DNA of 64,000 bases, from positions 17,217,362 to 17,281,361 of the forward strand of contig CM034598.1 in assembly GCA_020091685.1 (NCBI GenBank). Direction: 5' to 3'. The DNA is from Lutjanus erythropterus. Its lineage: Eukaryota > Chordata > Actinopteri > Lutjaniformes > Lutjanidae. The number at the start of each line of letters is the position of its first letter. The first letter of the stretch is position 1. The notes under the pieces are model-generated. The model made no database searches. It was not told where the DNA came from and was given only the letters and a program-made list of their open reading frames with translations. Positions 1 through 11,885 of this stretch are shown here, in pieces. The translations under genes and the position numbers were made by a program.

Positions 1-329
1 ATAACCACACATTCATATTCCCACGTCACTCGCTTTGACTACTTTCTTAGAGTAGGTGGCACTCTCCTGTTATATATCTTCTTTTGATTGTGTAATGAAA
101 ACACTGGCTCTTGATCGCAGTTCACAAAAGGGCGACTGCATTAACACACATTCATCTCTTACAAGTACAACATGCACAGTTATGGAACTTAGCTCTTAAA
201 GTGTGCTTTGTTGTTTTTCTGCAGCTTCAGATTTTGAGGAACCATTTAACTGGCTTTAATGTGCTAAATATAATTAATTCTGTGGTACGATGAAGTTCCT
301 CCCCCTCTTTCATTCCTCTCTATAGGGTT
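1..329 (+). repeat. 330-bp direct repeat, copy 1
   Basis: The sequence from ataaccacacattcatattc to the tatagggtt near 329 reappears at 1492-1821 with about 85-90% identity judged by eye. The two copies flank a Tc1-like remnant. Copy 1 touches the window edge, so its true left limit is unknown. Confidence 0.85.
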
Positions 330-354
330 GGTATTAAAGTCTTAATTCTGTATA

Positions 355-1455
355 CATGCAAGCCCTATTTCAACACGTTGAGATGCTGTTTAAAACATAA
401 ATTAAAAACAGAATGCAATGATTTGCAAACACTTTTCAAATTGTATGATTCAAAAACAAGATATGTAATGATTAAACTGATTATTTTCTGGAAATATTTT
501 TGGGACAGGAGCATGTTTTCCACTTTGAAACATGACATTTTCCTTTAACAGCACTCTGTAAGCATTTGTGAATGGAGGACACAAATTGTTGAAGTTCTGA
601 AAGTGAAATTCTTTCCCACTCTTGCTTGATGTGTGACTATGACAGGTGCTCAACAGTCCGGGGTCTGTGTTGCCATATTTTGCACTTCATAATGCAAAAC
701 ACATTTTCAAAGGGAGACAGGTCTGGACTAAAGGCAGGCCAGTCTAGTACCCAAACTCCTTTACTTCAAAGCCACGCTGTGGTAACACATGCAGAATGTG
801 TCTCAGCATTGTTGTGCTGCAATAAGCAGGGATGTCTCTGAAAAAGACGTTGTCTGGATGTCAGCATATGTTGGTCCAAAACTCATGTGTACCTCTCAGC
901 ATTAATGATGCCTTCACAGATGTGTCAGTTACCCATGATACCATGGGCACTAACACACCCTCATACCATCATAAATGCTGGCCTTTGAAGTAACAATCTG
1001 AAATGTGGACTCATCAGGCCGTCTCAGATGAGTTCTGGCCCAGAGAAATCGGCAGCATCACTGGATGTTGTTGATATATAACTTTTGCTTTGCATAGTCG
1101 AGTCTTAACATGTATTTGTAGATTCAACAAAATTTTCAGCAACAATGTTTTTCCAAAGTGTTCCCGAGCCTGTGTAGTATACAATTATGTGGGTTTTTAT
1201 TAATGAGAGGTCAAAGGTCACAGGCATACAATATTGGTCTTCAGCTTCAATATCTGCCTATGTGCAGATATTTAACTAGCTGGTGAAATCTCTAAATTCC
1301 TTGCAGTTTGGTGTTGAGAAACATTGTTTTTAAACTGTTTGACTGTTTGCCCACAAAATGCTCCTTTAATAGCCAATCCTGATACTATCACCTGTTCCCT
1401 GTTAACTTGTTTACCTTTGCAATGTTCCAAGCGGGTGTTTTCTGAGCATTACATA
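355..1455 (-). pseudogene. Degenerate Tc1-like DNA transposon with dead transposase
   Basis: Read on the - strand, this is a decayed Tc1/mariner-superfamily transposon. Recognisable stretches in transposase order are: the N-terminal helix-turn-helix region (about 1355-1290), the segment around 1135-1040, the first catalytic D in D-E-S (codon 1013-1015), M-V-W-type sequence (about 975-940), Q-H-N-N-A (about 820-808), the S-P-D-L-S-P-F-E-N-V block with its catalytic E (706-708), and a C-terminal tail (653-450). The second catalytic Asp, normally in Q-D-N-A, is Asn here (codon 811-813). The coding frame shifts several times, and there is a deletion between the first D block and the M-V-W block. 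The outer end with the tgcaaatcattgcattctg motif lies at 400-430; the other end is lost near 1455. It cannot encode an active enzyme. Confidence 0.85.
1208..1220 (+). promoter_or_regulatory. Perfect DR1 nuclear-receptor-type motif (sequence match only)
   Basis: AGGTCAAAGGTCA is two consensus AGGTCA half-sites spaced by one base, the binding pattern of RXR heterodimers and HNF4-type receptors. It lies in the decayed Tc1 transposase, where substitutions appear to have created it. There is no evidence that it functions. Confidence 0.35.
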
Positions 1456-1491
1456 TGTATTCAGTGTTTGTGAGCAGTGTTAACAAACCAC

Positions 1492-1821
1492 ATAACCACA
1501 CATTCATATTCCCGCGTCACCCACTTTGATGCTTTCTTTTCAGAGTTGGTGGCACACTCCAGTTATATATCCTCTTTTGATTGTATAATGAAAACATAGG
1601 CTCTTGATCACAGTTCACACAAGAGCGGCTGCATCTATGCACATTCGTCTTGTACAAGTACAACATGTGCAATTATGGGACTTAGCTCTTAAAACGTGCT
1701 TTGTTGTTTTTCTGCAGCTTCAGATTTTGAGGAACCATTGAAGTGGCTTTAATGTGCTAAATCTAATTAATTCTGCAGTACAATGAAGTTCCTTCCCCCC
1801 TCTCATTCGTCTCTATAAGGT
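1492..1821 (+). repeat. 330-bp direct repeat, copy 2
   Basis: This is the second copy of the unit at 1-329, in the same orientation and offset by about 1,491 bp. Similarity stops near ctctataagg; the sequences after the two copies are unrelated. Either a segment duplication around a transposon or the edges of a larger tandem repeat would explain it. Confidence 0.85.
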
Positions 1822-3540
1822 TAACCTCCTGATGCTTTCATGGGCAGATGAAGAGATACCCACCACTGATGTTAAGCTGGAACTGGAGCTCGAGCCCCAG
1901 GAGGCTCTGATCAAATCCCCAACTTAGCGCTCCATTGTGCACCGTGTAGCCCAGTTCAGCCTCACATGGCCCTGCCTGCCCCAGCTAATACCAGAGTGAT
2001 CCTCCTGGTGTGAAGAAGAGGAGGATCGCAGCGGAATGAGACAGAGATCAGATGGAGGAGGAAGCGAGAAGGTGTGGGAGAAGTAAGATGGTGATTGAGA
2101 GGTACTTTAGCACTGAGGGCTAGGAGGAGGAAAGTCTGCAGTATAGTGAAGTCCTCCAGTGTCAAAGTTCACTCAAGACAGGCAGGAGTTTGAATTGAAG
2201 CTTACTCCCTCCGGTTAATGGCATCAGACCTTCGAAAACAGGGTTTAACACTTCTTCTCTAGGTGACAGATACTTCAAAATCAGCTCTGCCTCTGTTAGT
2301 TATCGGTGTCAAGCTTTTAAGAATGAGCCTATAAACAGCTAGCGAGGCGGTTAGACCTTTTATACCTGAACTCAGTTTGTCAGTACCACTGCTCACTGTG
2401 AAAGCTCATACAGACCTTATACCTCTTTCCACATCAGAGAGTAAATGCATGCTATTACCATTGGCCCAAGCGAATGCTCACATTGCCATCGTTCCGGCAC
2501 TTCATCAAATTGATATTGTGGGAAAACACACGGGCAGTGCCCAGCCTTTAGTTCGTAAACACACCCAGACACTCTGCCAGTTCCCACTGGCTAGTGTGCT
2601 GGCCGTAGACCTAGTCAGTGCGCTTGGCTGATAATATGAATGGTAATGAGTGACTGGCTGCTGGGATTGAAAGCAAAAGTGCTGTCATAATTGAGTTAGA
2701 TTAATTAAAGGAGCTCCACTGTATTCTTACAGATCACTGCATCTTGTTAGAGAGCCACGCTATGGACCGGGGCACCGGAGGGGGTGTGTTCGTGGCCAAA
2801 GTGTATGTGTTTTTGCGTGTGTAACCTGCAGATTGTGGGTTAGGTGGGTTGTTGTGCAAGGAACTAATTGAAATGAGAGGCGATGTGCGAGTCTCAGCCA
2901 ACATGGCCGGTCCATTTGTCAGGGTGACATCACTGCACTCACACCCCATCCATCTCCGCCCGGCGCCACAGAACCATGCTCCTCCTGGTGATTAATATCC
3001 ATACCTCCCTCACTGCACTGCATACACCCCGCACCCCCCCGCCACCACCATCCCCTCCAAGCACTCGCACTCTGCCGCTGCTCCACACACGCACACCCAC
3101 AAACAAACAAATACTCACACACCCTGTTGGAAGCCCTCCTCCTCACTTATGCACACAGTGGCTGCGCACTCACCCACACTCAGTGCCATGGCACTGCCAT
3201 TTACTCTCTCATACACACATGGCTGGAGCCCAGGGCCCCCAACCAGTCGCACACATAAACTTCCTAATTGTTCCAAACACAAACTGTCCTTGCTCTTTGG
3301 TGGGACTGGGTAACACATACAGTGGAGGCAGTATTAGTAATGGATTCTGGTTCTGCTTTCCATTTGCAGTTTTTATTGAATTCTGGTCTTATAATATTAC
3401 TGTAGTCATATTATTTAAGTAAGATAATGAACCAAAATACTTTTAAAACATGTATCTTTATTTAGGTTGATTTACATTTGCGCTGTTATAAACATTTTTG
3501 AAATTGTAATTTGTCGTTCTTCCTGGTAAAAAGGTAAATA
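1822..3540. other. Intron stretch without recognised gene
   Basis: No exon or named repeat is recognised. The part at 2990-3230 is C/A-rich (runs of cccc and cacac) and yields a spurious open frame rich in Pro and Thr. 1822-2160 has moderate GC and a few open frames without family resemblance. Confidence 0.5.
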
Positions 3541-3559
3541 TTAGGTAGTTATTAATATA

Positions 3560-4175
3560 TATCCTGTATTTAACCAGGTGAAAGCCTCATTGAGATTAAA
3601 AATCTCTTTTTCAAGAGTGACCTGGTCATGAGGGCAGCTTAAAACATTGGTACAAGTTGCAACAATACAAACAGACAGTATCCAATTAAAATGGAATACA
3701 AGGTCAAGGAAAAACAATTATGATTCAGGTACAATTTCTAAAATTTCTGTAAAAATTTAGAAACAATTACATCGACCAAGGGATCTATTTTCTCGATCCT
3801 TTGCAATCAACTTGGATTCCCCCACAGTGATCAGCTCTGCCAGTTTCAGATGCTTCTGTAAATTATTCCAGGACAAAGGAGCAGCATATCTTGAAGCTTT
3901 TTTTTTTTGCCAAGTTTTGTTCTGAATCTCGGAACCAGGATTTGTAAAATATTATGAGAATGAAGACCATATTGATTTTGGCTTCTACACATGTCTGTAG
4001 ACAGATAAGAGGGAACCAGGCCAAGAATACTTGAGATCCACATGTCTCTAATATTAGCTAATTCATTATGATGGGAGCATGAAAATACTGCATTCTCACA
4101 CAGTACAATGCTGCAGGAAATACTCTGCCATGTTAGATGGATTTTCTCTGAACAATTATTGCCATAATCTGTCAT
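3560..4175 (-). repeat. Teleost interspersed repeat remnant
   Basis: Starts at the motif tatttaaccaggtgaaagcc, followed by ctcattgagatt, aatctctttttcaa and gagacctgg-type words that recur across fish genomes. It continues through segments around 3850-4140 that are also commonly repeated. The superfamily is not certain from sequence alone. No intact coding frame survives. Confidence 0.5.
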
Positions 4176-4199
4176 TAATGTCCATTAAATGCTTAGTCT

Positions 4200-4340
4200 A
4201 ACAAATGTGAAAAATACGCATCCCATTTTCAGTTTATTATTTATTCAGTTTTCTATTAAATAAGACAAAAGGAAAAAGCAAATCCTCACAAACTAGGAGC
4301 TTGAACAGGTTAATGTGTAGCATTTTTGCTTTTTATTTAC
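4200..4340. repeat. Fish interspersed repeat fragment, possibly interrupted (left part)
   Basis: Contains words such as gcaaatcctcacaaactagg and agcatttttgctttttattt, which in fish belong to a repeat that ends in gactaatcgattaatagacat-type sequence. That ending appears at 6817-6860, beyond the 2-kb element at 4508-6566, suggesting the latter inserted into or beside an older repeat. Confidence 0.4.
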
Positions 4341-4507
4341 ACACACAATAACAGTTTGATGACATTGAAGTAGCGTGGGATCATGGGAGTTGTTATCTTC
4401 AGTGGTAAATAACCACCATTGCTGAAGAGAATTTGTCTGATGTGACTCAGTCAGAAATCATGTTCATGTAGCAGGTAATATAATGAAGTAATGTATATAA
4501 AATGTTA

Positions 4508-6566
4508 TTAGGGCCCGAGCACCCACGGGTGCGAGGACCCTATTGAAATTGCAAAAATTATTATTATTATTATTTCAAACTTTAACTGCTCATTTGGGGG
4601 CATTATCATATTCAAAAACTCATCAAATTTGGCGGTCGCATCAGTCCCGGCGAAAAATTTCGTATTTTAGGGTTGTCGGCGGTGGGAGGTCCAAAATGGC
4701 TAGGCCACGCCCCTTAAACAGCAGCCCCTGCGGCTCGTATCACCGATCTTCACGAAAATCGGTACACACGTAGAACATACCCAGACGCACAAAAAAGTCT
4801 CTTGGACCCATAGGCTAAACCCAACAGGAAGTCAGCCATTTTGAATTTTGCGGCCATTTTTGGCCATTTTTGGCGTTTTCGCACGTTTCATATTTTAGCG
4901 AACTCCTCCTACAGATTTCATCGAAATGACTTCAAAATTGGTTTGTGCGAGCTCAACAACACTGTGATCAAAAGTTATCAAAAGATCTTCGTATCGTTGA
5001 AGGGCGCGGTCGCTGCGGAAGGGCGAATTTTGATATCTCGCAACACCCACGTCAAAAAATACGAAATTGCTATAACTTTTGCGTACATGGTCCGATCTGC
5101 ACCAAACTTCAGATGATGGATAATAGTCCTGCCCTGAATACATCTATGTCACAATATTCTGTGATTGTCATAGCGCCCCCTGGTGGCGACAGGAAATGAC
5201 ATGTTTTACTCCTTGAGGTCCTGCACCAAGCACGTTGACCATATCCAACTCAAACCTGGTCAAAACATCATTAACATATTGGCAATACTGTATTATGAAG
5301 ATCATGATGTATCGTCAAATGGCGTTTTCGTGACGGAGCGGCGAAGTCGATGTTTCGCCAAAACGCAGAAAAGTGGCCTGAACTTCAGTGTCCTTGGTCA
5401 TATCTGCCTAAAACTTCACATGTGTGTCAATGGTCCAGGTCTGAACATGTGATAGGAGTTTCGTTGATGGGCTTGGCCAAATGGCTTGGCCACACCCCTT
5501 AAACATCAGCCCCTGCGGCACGTTTCACCGACATGCACGAAACTTGGTACAGATATGTATCACATCCAGACGCACAAAAAAGCCTCTTGGACCCATTGGC
5601 CAAACCGAACAGGAAGTCAGCCATTTTGAATTTTGTGACCATTTTTGGCGTTTTTCACATGTGGTATTTTAACGAACTCCTCCTACAGGATTGATCAGAA
5701 TGGGTTCAAAATCACTGTGTACCATCTAGACAACATTGTGATTTAAACTTATTAAAAGATTTGGTCAGACTTGAACGGTGTGGCCGGGACATGGTGGCGA
5801 AGTTTGTCTCGCCATGAAACACGACATTGCTATAACTTTACCATAAATGGTCCGATCTGACTGAAACTTCACATGTTTATAAACAGTCCAGGCCTGAACA
5901 TATGGCATGAGTTGGGTCGATGGGTGTGGCCATATGACTTGGCCACGCCCCTTAAACAGCGCCCTCCTCAGCAGGTTTCACCGATCTTCACGAAATTTGG
6001 TACACATGTAGATCATGCCCAGACACACAAAAAAGTCTAGAGGGTCTCATAGGCTAAACCCAACAGAAAGTCGGCCATTTTGAATTTAGTGGTCATTTTT
6101 GGCGTTTTCCACGTGTCGCATTTTAACAAACTCCTCCTACAGAAATGTTCCAATTGACGTCAAAACTGGTGTGTACCATCTAGACAAGCGTGTAATCAAA
6201 ACTTATTAAAAGATTTGGTCAACGTTAAACGGTGTGGCCGTGGCGTGGCGTCGGGTTTTGATGTCTCGCCATGAAAAACGAAATCGCTATAACTTGGATG
6301 CAAATGGTCTGATCCTCACCAAACTTCACAGGTGTCATAGAAGTCCGGGTCTGAACACATCCACATGCCAATCAGGAGACATACTCATAGCGCCACCTAG
6401 CGGCGACAGGAAGCGGCATAAGAATTCCTTAAGGAGACGTCAAAAGGCCGTGACAATCACAGAGCCTCTTCGCCCGGGGCGAATCCTGCCACGAGGCCGC
6501 GGCCGCCGGCCCCCCGAGTGGCGCGGGTGTGCGAGGGCCCGTAAAACGCTGCTTGCAGCTTTAATT
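4508..6566 (+). mobile_element. About 2-kb non-autonomous 'gggcccgag' element with iterated internal modules
   Basis: The left end has gggcccgagcacccacgggt, containing the hairpin gcaccc-acg-ggtgc. The right end has gtgcgagggcccg followed by gctgcttgcagctttaatt, so both ends carry gggccc/gcgag words. Internally a module beginning ggccacgccccttaaac occurs at about 4703, 5488 (slightly changed) and 5941. Each copy is followed by gatcttcacgaaa-type, cacaaaaaagtc and cattttgaattt words. The words catagcgcc-ccc-tggtggcgac occur at 5171 and again (altered) at 6388. It is CpG-rich compared with its surroundings. No transposase is visible; open frames are short. Such elements are common in teleosts and are probably mobilised by an enzyme supplied elsewhere. 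Confidence 0.75.
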
Positions 6567-6779
6567 CATGTTACATTTGGTCACATTCGCTGCCAACTCA
6601 CTTTGAAATATTTAACATGTTCTGTGCACTGTTACCTTAAATAAATTATTCTCTGCGTTTGACCAATATTGGAAGCATTTTGGATGATAAAAGTGCACAA
6701 CACGAACAAATATATAACATAAGTCTGGCACTTTTAGGTATTTTAATGTGGAAATGTTACATATTATAGTTTAAATGAT

Positions 6780-6870
6780 GAATCAGTCATCACTATATTC
6801 ATTCATTATTTTTCTGTTAGTTGACTAATCGATTAATAGACATCGACTAATTATTTCAGCTCTCCAAGTA
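6780..6870. repeat. Fish interspersed repeat fragment (right part)
   Basis: Contains ttagttgactaatcgattaa and catcgactaattatttcagc, a widespread teleost repeat end. It may be the separated partner of 4200-4340. Confidence 0.45.
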
Positions 6871-7383
6871 TTACATTTTGCTGAATCAGTGCAGTCTTTT
6901 GAGACGTTCAGTGGATGAGGCTGGTGATATTCAGTGGTAATCTGTTTGTGTTTTCCATAAATACTGTCTGACTTCCTTGTCTGTAGTAGTAACTCCAAAC
7001 CCACACATTCCTACTGAAGATGTAAATCTTTTAAAATGGGTCACTAACAAAGAGCCTAACTCGTGCCCCTTCAGGTGGACCACCACGGGACCTAAAAATT
7101 ATGAACTGTAGTCTATGGCAAGAGACACATTTTTTTTTTAACTCATTTGAATTATGCTATGAATTACACATATGATGTTTCTCAATTTGTAAGACAATTT
7201 TACAAATCAAGAAAGTCACAGTTTATCATAAAACTTAAAAACTTATAAATGTCATGCAGGTGTGTAACTGGTTATGTTTCACACTAAAGCACCTTGAAAT
7301 TATGTTGTATTTTATAATTCATTACCATCATCATTATCATCACCATTATTACGCAGCTCGGCTGGCTGAAGCTGCTGAAGAAT

Positions 7384-7491
7384 GAGCCGGTGTTCAGGGG
7401 AGAACACTGGCTCAGGAAAGAGGAGAGATTGGTCAGATTGGCCGCAAAGCTACACCTGAACACCCACCTGAGCTGGATTGAGGTGTAGCTT
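7384..7491. other. Pair of adjacent perfect or near-perfect hairpins in a short open stretch
   Basis: The first inverted repeat pairs gagccggtgtt (7384-7394) with aacactggctc (7403-7413), 11 bp with one wobble and a short loop. The second pairs aagctacacct (7447-7457) with aggtgtagctt (7481-7491), a perfect 11 bp. The interval is open in one + frame for about 44 codons, ending at the tag in the second hairpin. No protein family is recognised and the stems are short for a microRNA. Confidence 0.5.
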
Positions 7492-7499
7492 CAACCCGT

Positions 7500-10400
7500 G
7501 CATAAAATTACGTACTGGTTACTGACCCACCATCAGACTCTACTCATAACTACACATAGCGTTTTCTCCCTGGGTTGGACTGGTCTCGTGGTCAGATATA
7601 ATGATATAAGATCGTAATTGTTCAGTCCTTGTTTTTCTGGATCCCCATAAATATGAAGACACAAACACTCCAGCTGTTCCAGCTGTCATGTGACTGATCT
7701 GTTAAAGACGATCTGACAGCTGTGATCCCGTCCTGTGTGCACTTTGCGGGTCTGTTGAGATTTATTAGGCTTTATAATTGTAATAATAATCACTGATTCC
7801 TTATTAGTCAGAATAATTTTCCACACGCACGTGCACGCTGTTTTACATTAATGAAAGATTGTTTTTGACCGTGGAGATGTGTGTGTGCCTCAGCCAAGTA
7901 CTAGATACACACACCCACACGCTTTCAACTTCAATATTTACACTCTATTGCTGATAGAAAATATGTTCATAGGATACTTTACTAATCCAAACTCCTGTGT
8001 GAGGAAAAGACTAAACATGAATGAAGATGTTTTGTGACTGTGGATACGTTTGTGTGCTTCAGCCAAATGTGCCAGCAGACAGACTGATTGCGCCAGAGAC
8101 TTTGTGCTTCGATCAGGTTTTAGCTGGTCTGAAGTGCAAGTGGTTTTTACTCCAGTGTGCCGAGGACAAGGTAGCAAATGCGCTGTGCCACGGCTTCATT
8201 TTGTCTTCATTTGTGGGCCTACCGACCATGGCCGCACAGACCAGCTGCAAGTTCATTTAATTCTTAAAAAGAAGGTCAAATCATTTCTTGAAACATCTGG
8301 GCATTATAGCATTAACAGTTATGTGGGAATAAAAAGTATTTGGTGGTATTTAAGTCAGCAGGACGAGATGAAGAGAGATGATGAGATTGATTCAAAATTA
8401 ACTGCAGTATCAATTCATCAAAATGAAGCAACATCATCCAGTGCAATGTTGTGGCTCATCTGTGTGTTTTTACTGCTTTTGGGCAACAATGGAGTTCTGC
8501 AGCACAGAGGAATAAGCTAAATCAAGGCTACAGTGACAGTCCTTCAGTAGGATCAATTTATTGCTGGTTTTGGTCTTTTCATGAGATCTGTTGACAATAA
8601 AAAAATATATAAAAGATCATCAGACTTATACTTTACTCTGAGCTCATTATTCTCCCGTATATTGTAAACACCGTACGCCAACATCGGCGTATGTGTAACT
8701 GGAAATCCAGATAAAAGCGGAGCACGTCCAAACTTTGCTTTCAGTATACTATGAGCAGAATCAAAAAGCATGTTTCCTCACAAATCCTCGCTTCTTGTAA
8801 ATTTGGAGCCAGTTCCAAATCAGAACACAACCCCACTGGCAGCAGCACTACTTTTTGTAGCCAAAAATATTATACCCGTCTGAAGACAAATAAAACATCA
8901 CTCATACAGTATACACCACAGTGCTAAACCTCAGGAAAACAGATGTTCATTTAAATTGCTGCCGTTGATTTACAACCAAAGTTGGCAGCGTTTTACAAAT
9001 GAACAAATATAAGAAGACAGGATTTACAGTATCGGGAATAAAAGCTGTAGAACGGGCTGCCTGGGCTTATTCCACAAGTTCTTGTGAGGATGGGTCAACT
9101 CCAAACTAAGCTCATTATGTCCGGCTATCAGAGCTACTCCAACCTGAGGAGCTGGGCTTTGAAGATCCTCTAAATGATGACCTTTCTCTCCTGCCCTGCG
9201 CCGCTGATGTGCTTTGATAAGTCAGCCTCTGATCTCCTCCGTGGTATCGCAGTGCATCACTCCACACTGACTGCCCCGTCCTCCCGGAGCAGGGTGGTGC
9301 TAAACTTTCTCACCACGCCCTCGAATTACATCACCAAGGTTTGATGTCATGTTCAACACCTTGCCTTTGAACTAGAGCAGCAATGGGCAAAAAAGTAAGA
9401 AAGAGCACCCTGCATGCAGTGTTGTTTTTATTGAACAAAGGATGCTGAGTGTGACAATATTCCTTTTTAATATCAGCCTTAAGTAAGGCAAATTGTTCAT
9501 GAAATATCTTCCTACGATGCATGTTCCTCCGAGTGGAACCAAAGCGCTGCTTAACCTCACAGTTGTGACTCTCCAACACCAGCCTCTCCCTCTCCCTCTG
9601 TGGAAGCATGCAGGCCCGCCTCCGCACCAGCTGTGAGATGCAAAGCTCCCCTTAATGTAAAAGCATTTCGCTGTCTTTGAGAAGACACTGTCTGCGCTAG
9701 TCACTGAGAGGGAAGATGTTGAGAGATACAGAGAAGAGAGGAGGTGATAGGTAGTGGGGAGAACAGAGGAAGACACTGAGAGCGGAGGAAGACAGGAAAC
9801 ATGACAGCAAGATCCAGCAAAGAGAGAGACGGCAGAGAGAAGCAAAAAGGGGAGAAGCAAAACCGAAAGCTGACAGCCGATGCCATAGCCAATGTGTGAT
9901 TGATTGAGTGGTGTTCAGATGCCAGGGGTCATACATATGCAAACTGCTCATTTGTAGCTGCTGCCAGGGCTGCTGTTCGCCAGAGCCCTTGAATTGTGTC
10001 GCCTGGCCACCGGGACACATCACACAATCAGATTAAGCGGCCCCGAAGTCACATGCAGGACGACCGGCAGCTGCCACGTGCACCACCAGTGCCGACTTAC
10101 AGTATCTGTTTTTCAGCCCTGTCTGCTACAACAGGCCCTCGTCTGTCTGTCTGTAAGAGATCTGGGTTTTAGGGGCTCAGATATGTGTCAGATGAGCTTT
10201 TGGTGTTTGTGCGGTGCAGATTTTCTCTCTTGACATTTTGTTGTTGTTGTTTTTTTTTTCCTCAGTGCTTTGTTGCACACAAACCACATTTTCCATTTGA
10301 CTGGCTCTGTATACAGCAGCACAGTATGCATGATGCTCTATCTTCAGCATCATGCATCAGCTCATCCAGCCACCTTTCAGAGTACAGTGTAGTCGCAGTG

Positions 10401-11410
10401 TTGGTTCAGGCTGCACACAAGATATCAGATTTTCATGACACAATTATAAGGAGCAAAATAAATCACCATAACGCTATTATTGCAATGTCATGTTTTTTTT
10501 AAATAGCGCTTTGAGCCGAATTATCTTTAACTTAAACCTGCCATTTTTAACCAATACCTCAGGACCGACTAGAGGAAATGTTGCATCATCTCCATTGCAG
10601 CGACTCTCTGTTCGTCAGCTCTAACTGCCGACTGTTCCGGCTTTCTTTTTTGTAGCTGTACATAATTTCTAGCATCATAAAACATGAATGAGCACGGTGA
10701 TAGTGAGTTACTGCTACAGTTGCATTGATTAAACAGCGAAAACATAAAATGTGTTTGCAAAGGGAGTGTGGTTGAGCGGAGCGAGGGAGGGAGAGTGCGT
10801 GCAGCTGTGGGCTATCAAGACAGAGTCTGAATTAGGTGAGAGAGTGCTGGTAGCGAACAAGTGAGTGAGTCAGAGAAATAAAATATTATTTTCTAATTGT
10901 TTCACAGCCCTTATGTTCTCAGCACAAATGAACACCCACACCTGGTTCTGTCTGAATGTGGCCTGAAGGTTTGTGTCATCCAGACACGACTGTTCCTCCA
11001 GCAAATTGATGAGGTGGATCCTCTCTTTCCTTTGTCCAAAACCCTGCCATTACTGACCATTTGTAACTGCTTTTTAACTGACTTTGCTATAAGCTGATTG
11101 GCTGTTGAAAAAGGTGAGGTGCCCCACATTCTAAAACTTAACAAGCTGAGTCACGGGCGACACTATCAGCTGACTTGACTTGAGCTGAAACTTTTCACTG
11201 CAACGTTCTAAAATGGTTTTGTCTCATAGTGACTCTTTGATCTGAGCTGGGCTTTAGGAAGACAAAGCTAGTATGGAAAGAAACAGAAATTATTTAACAG
11301 CATACAGTATGTTCAAGAGGCAATATATCATATACATGATATTATTATTATGTGTATTATTATCATAATATCAGTATTTCATTTCAGTTCACCCTGTAAT
11401 CAAAAATCAT
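7500..11410. other. Intron stretch without recognised gene
   Basis: No exon is recognised. A weak direct similarity links about 7850-7900 with 8020-8072 (both end in tgtgtg-ctcagccaa-type words). The part at 8070-8265 is GC-richer and may be an old repeat. 9690-9860 is strongly purine-rich (gaga, agagg) and produces Ser/Leu-rich spurious frames on the - strand. 10740-10870 is also GA-rich. Confidence 0.5.
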
Positions 11411-11414
11411 ATTT

Positions 11415-11885
11415 TTCCTCTGGCCTGTAGTACTATTTACCCATTTAGATTTTTTGTGTGTGTGAGTGGCAGTTTTGAGATATCAGCTGTAGAGATGTCT
11501 GCCTTCTCTCCAATATAATGGGACTAAATGGCACTCGGCTTGTGGTGTTCAAAGCACCAAAAAATACATTTGAAAAATTCAAAACAAGTGTCTCTTTCCA
11601 AAAATCATGACCTGATTACTCAAGATAATCCACAGACCTTGTTGTGAACAGTTTCATGTAGGAATGTAGAATTACTTTTTTTCTACTAGGGTGGAAATAG
11701 TTCCTATATATTTTTTTAGTGCTTTGAGCACCATAAGTCCTGTTATATTTGAGAGAGGCGCAAACATTTCTATGGCCTTTACATCCAAAACTCTGCAACT
11801 CACATCAAAAGAATCTAGATGGATAAATAGCACTACAGGCCCGGGGGAAAACATGTATATTTGATTTTGTTTTGAACTAGTTAAT
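11415..11885 (+). repeat. Percomorph-type interspersed repeat
   Basis: Words such as gatgtctgccttctctccaa, atggcactcggcttgtggtg, tactcaagataatccacaga and gtgaacagtttcatgtagga are characteristic of a repeat family frequent in spiny-rayed fish introns. There is no coding frame of note. The family name is not known to me. Confidence 0.55.

Noticed and set aside
2976-3422. 148-codon open frame rich in Pro, Thr and His
   Set aside because: Arises from C/A-rich low-complexity DNA; no domain, no splice context.
8050-8520. 156-codon open frame
   Set aside because: No recognised domain, an accidental hydrophobic end, overlapping other frames in probable old repeat.
9372-9860. 162-codon frame on the - strand
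   Set aside because: Ser/Leu-rich translation of a GA-rich tract.
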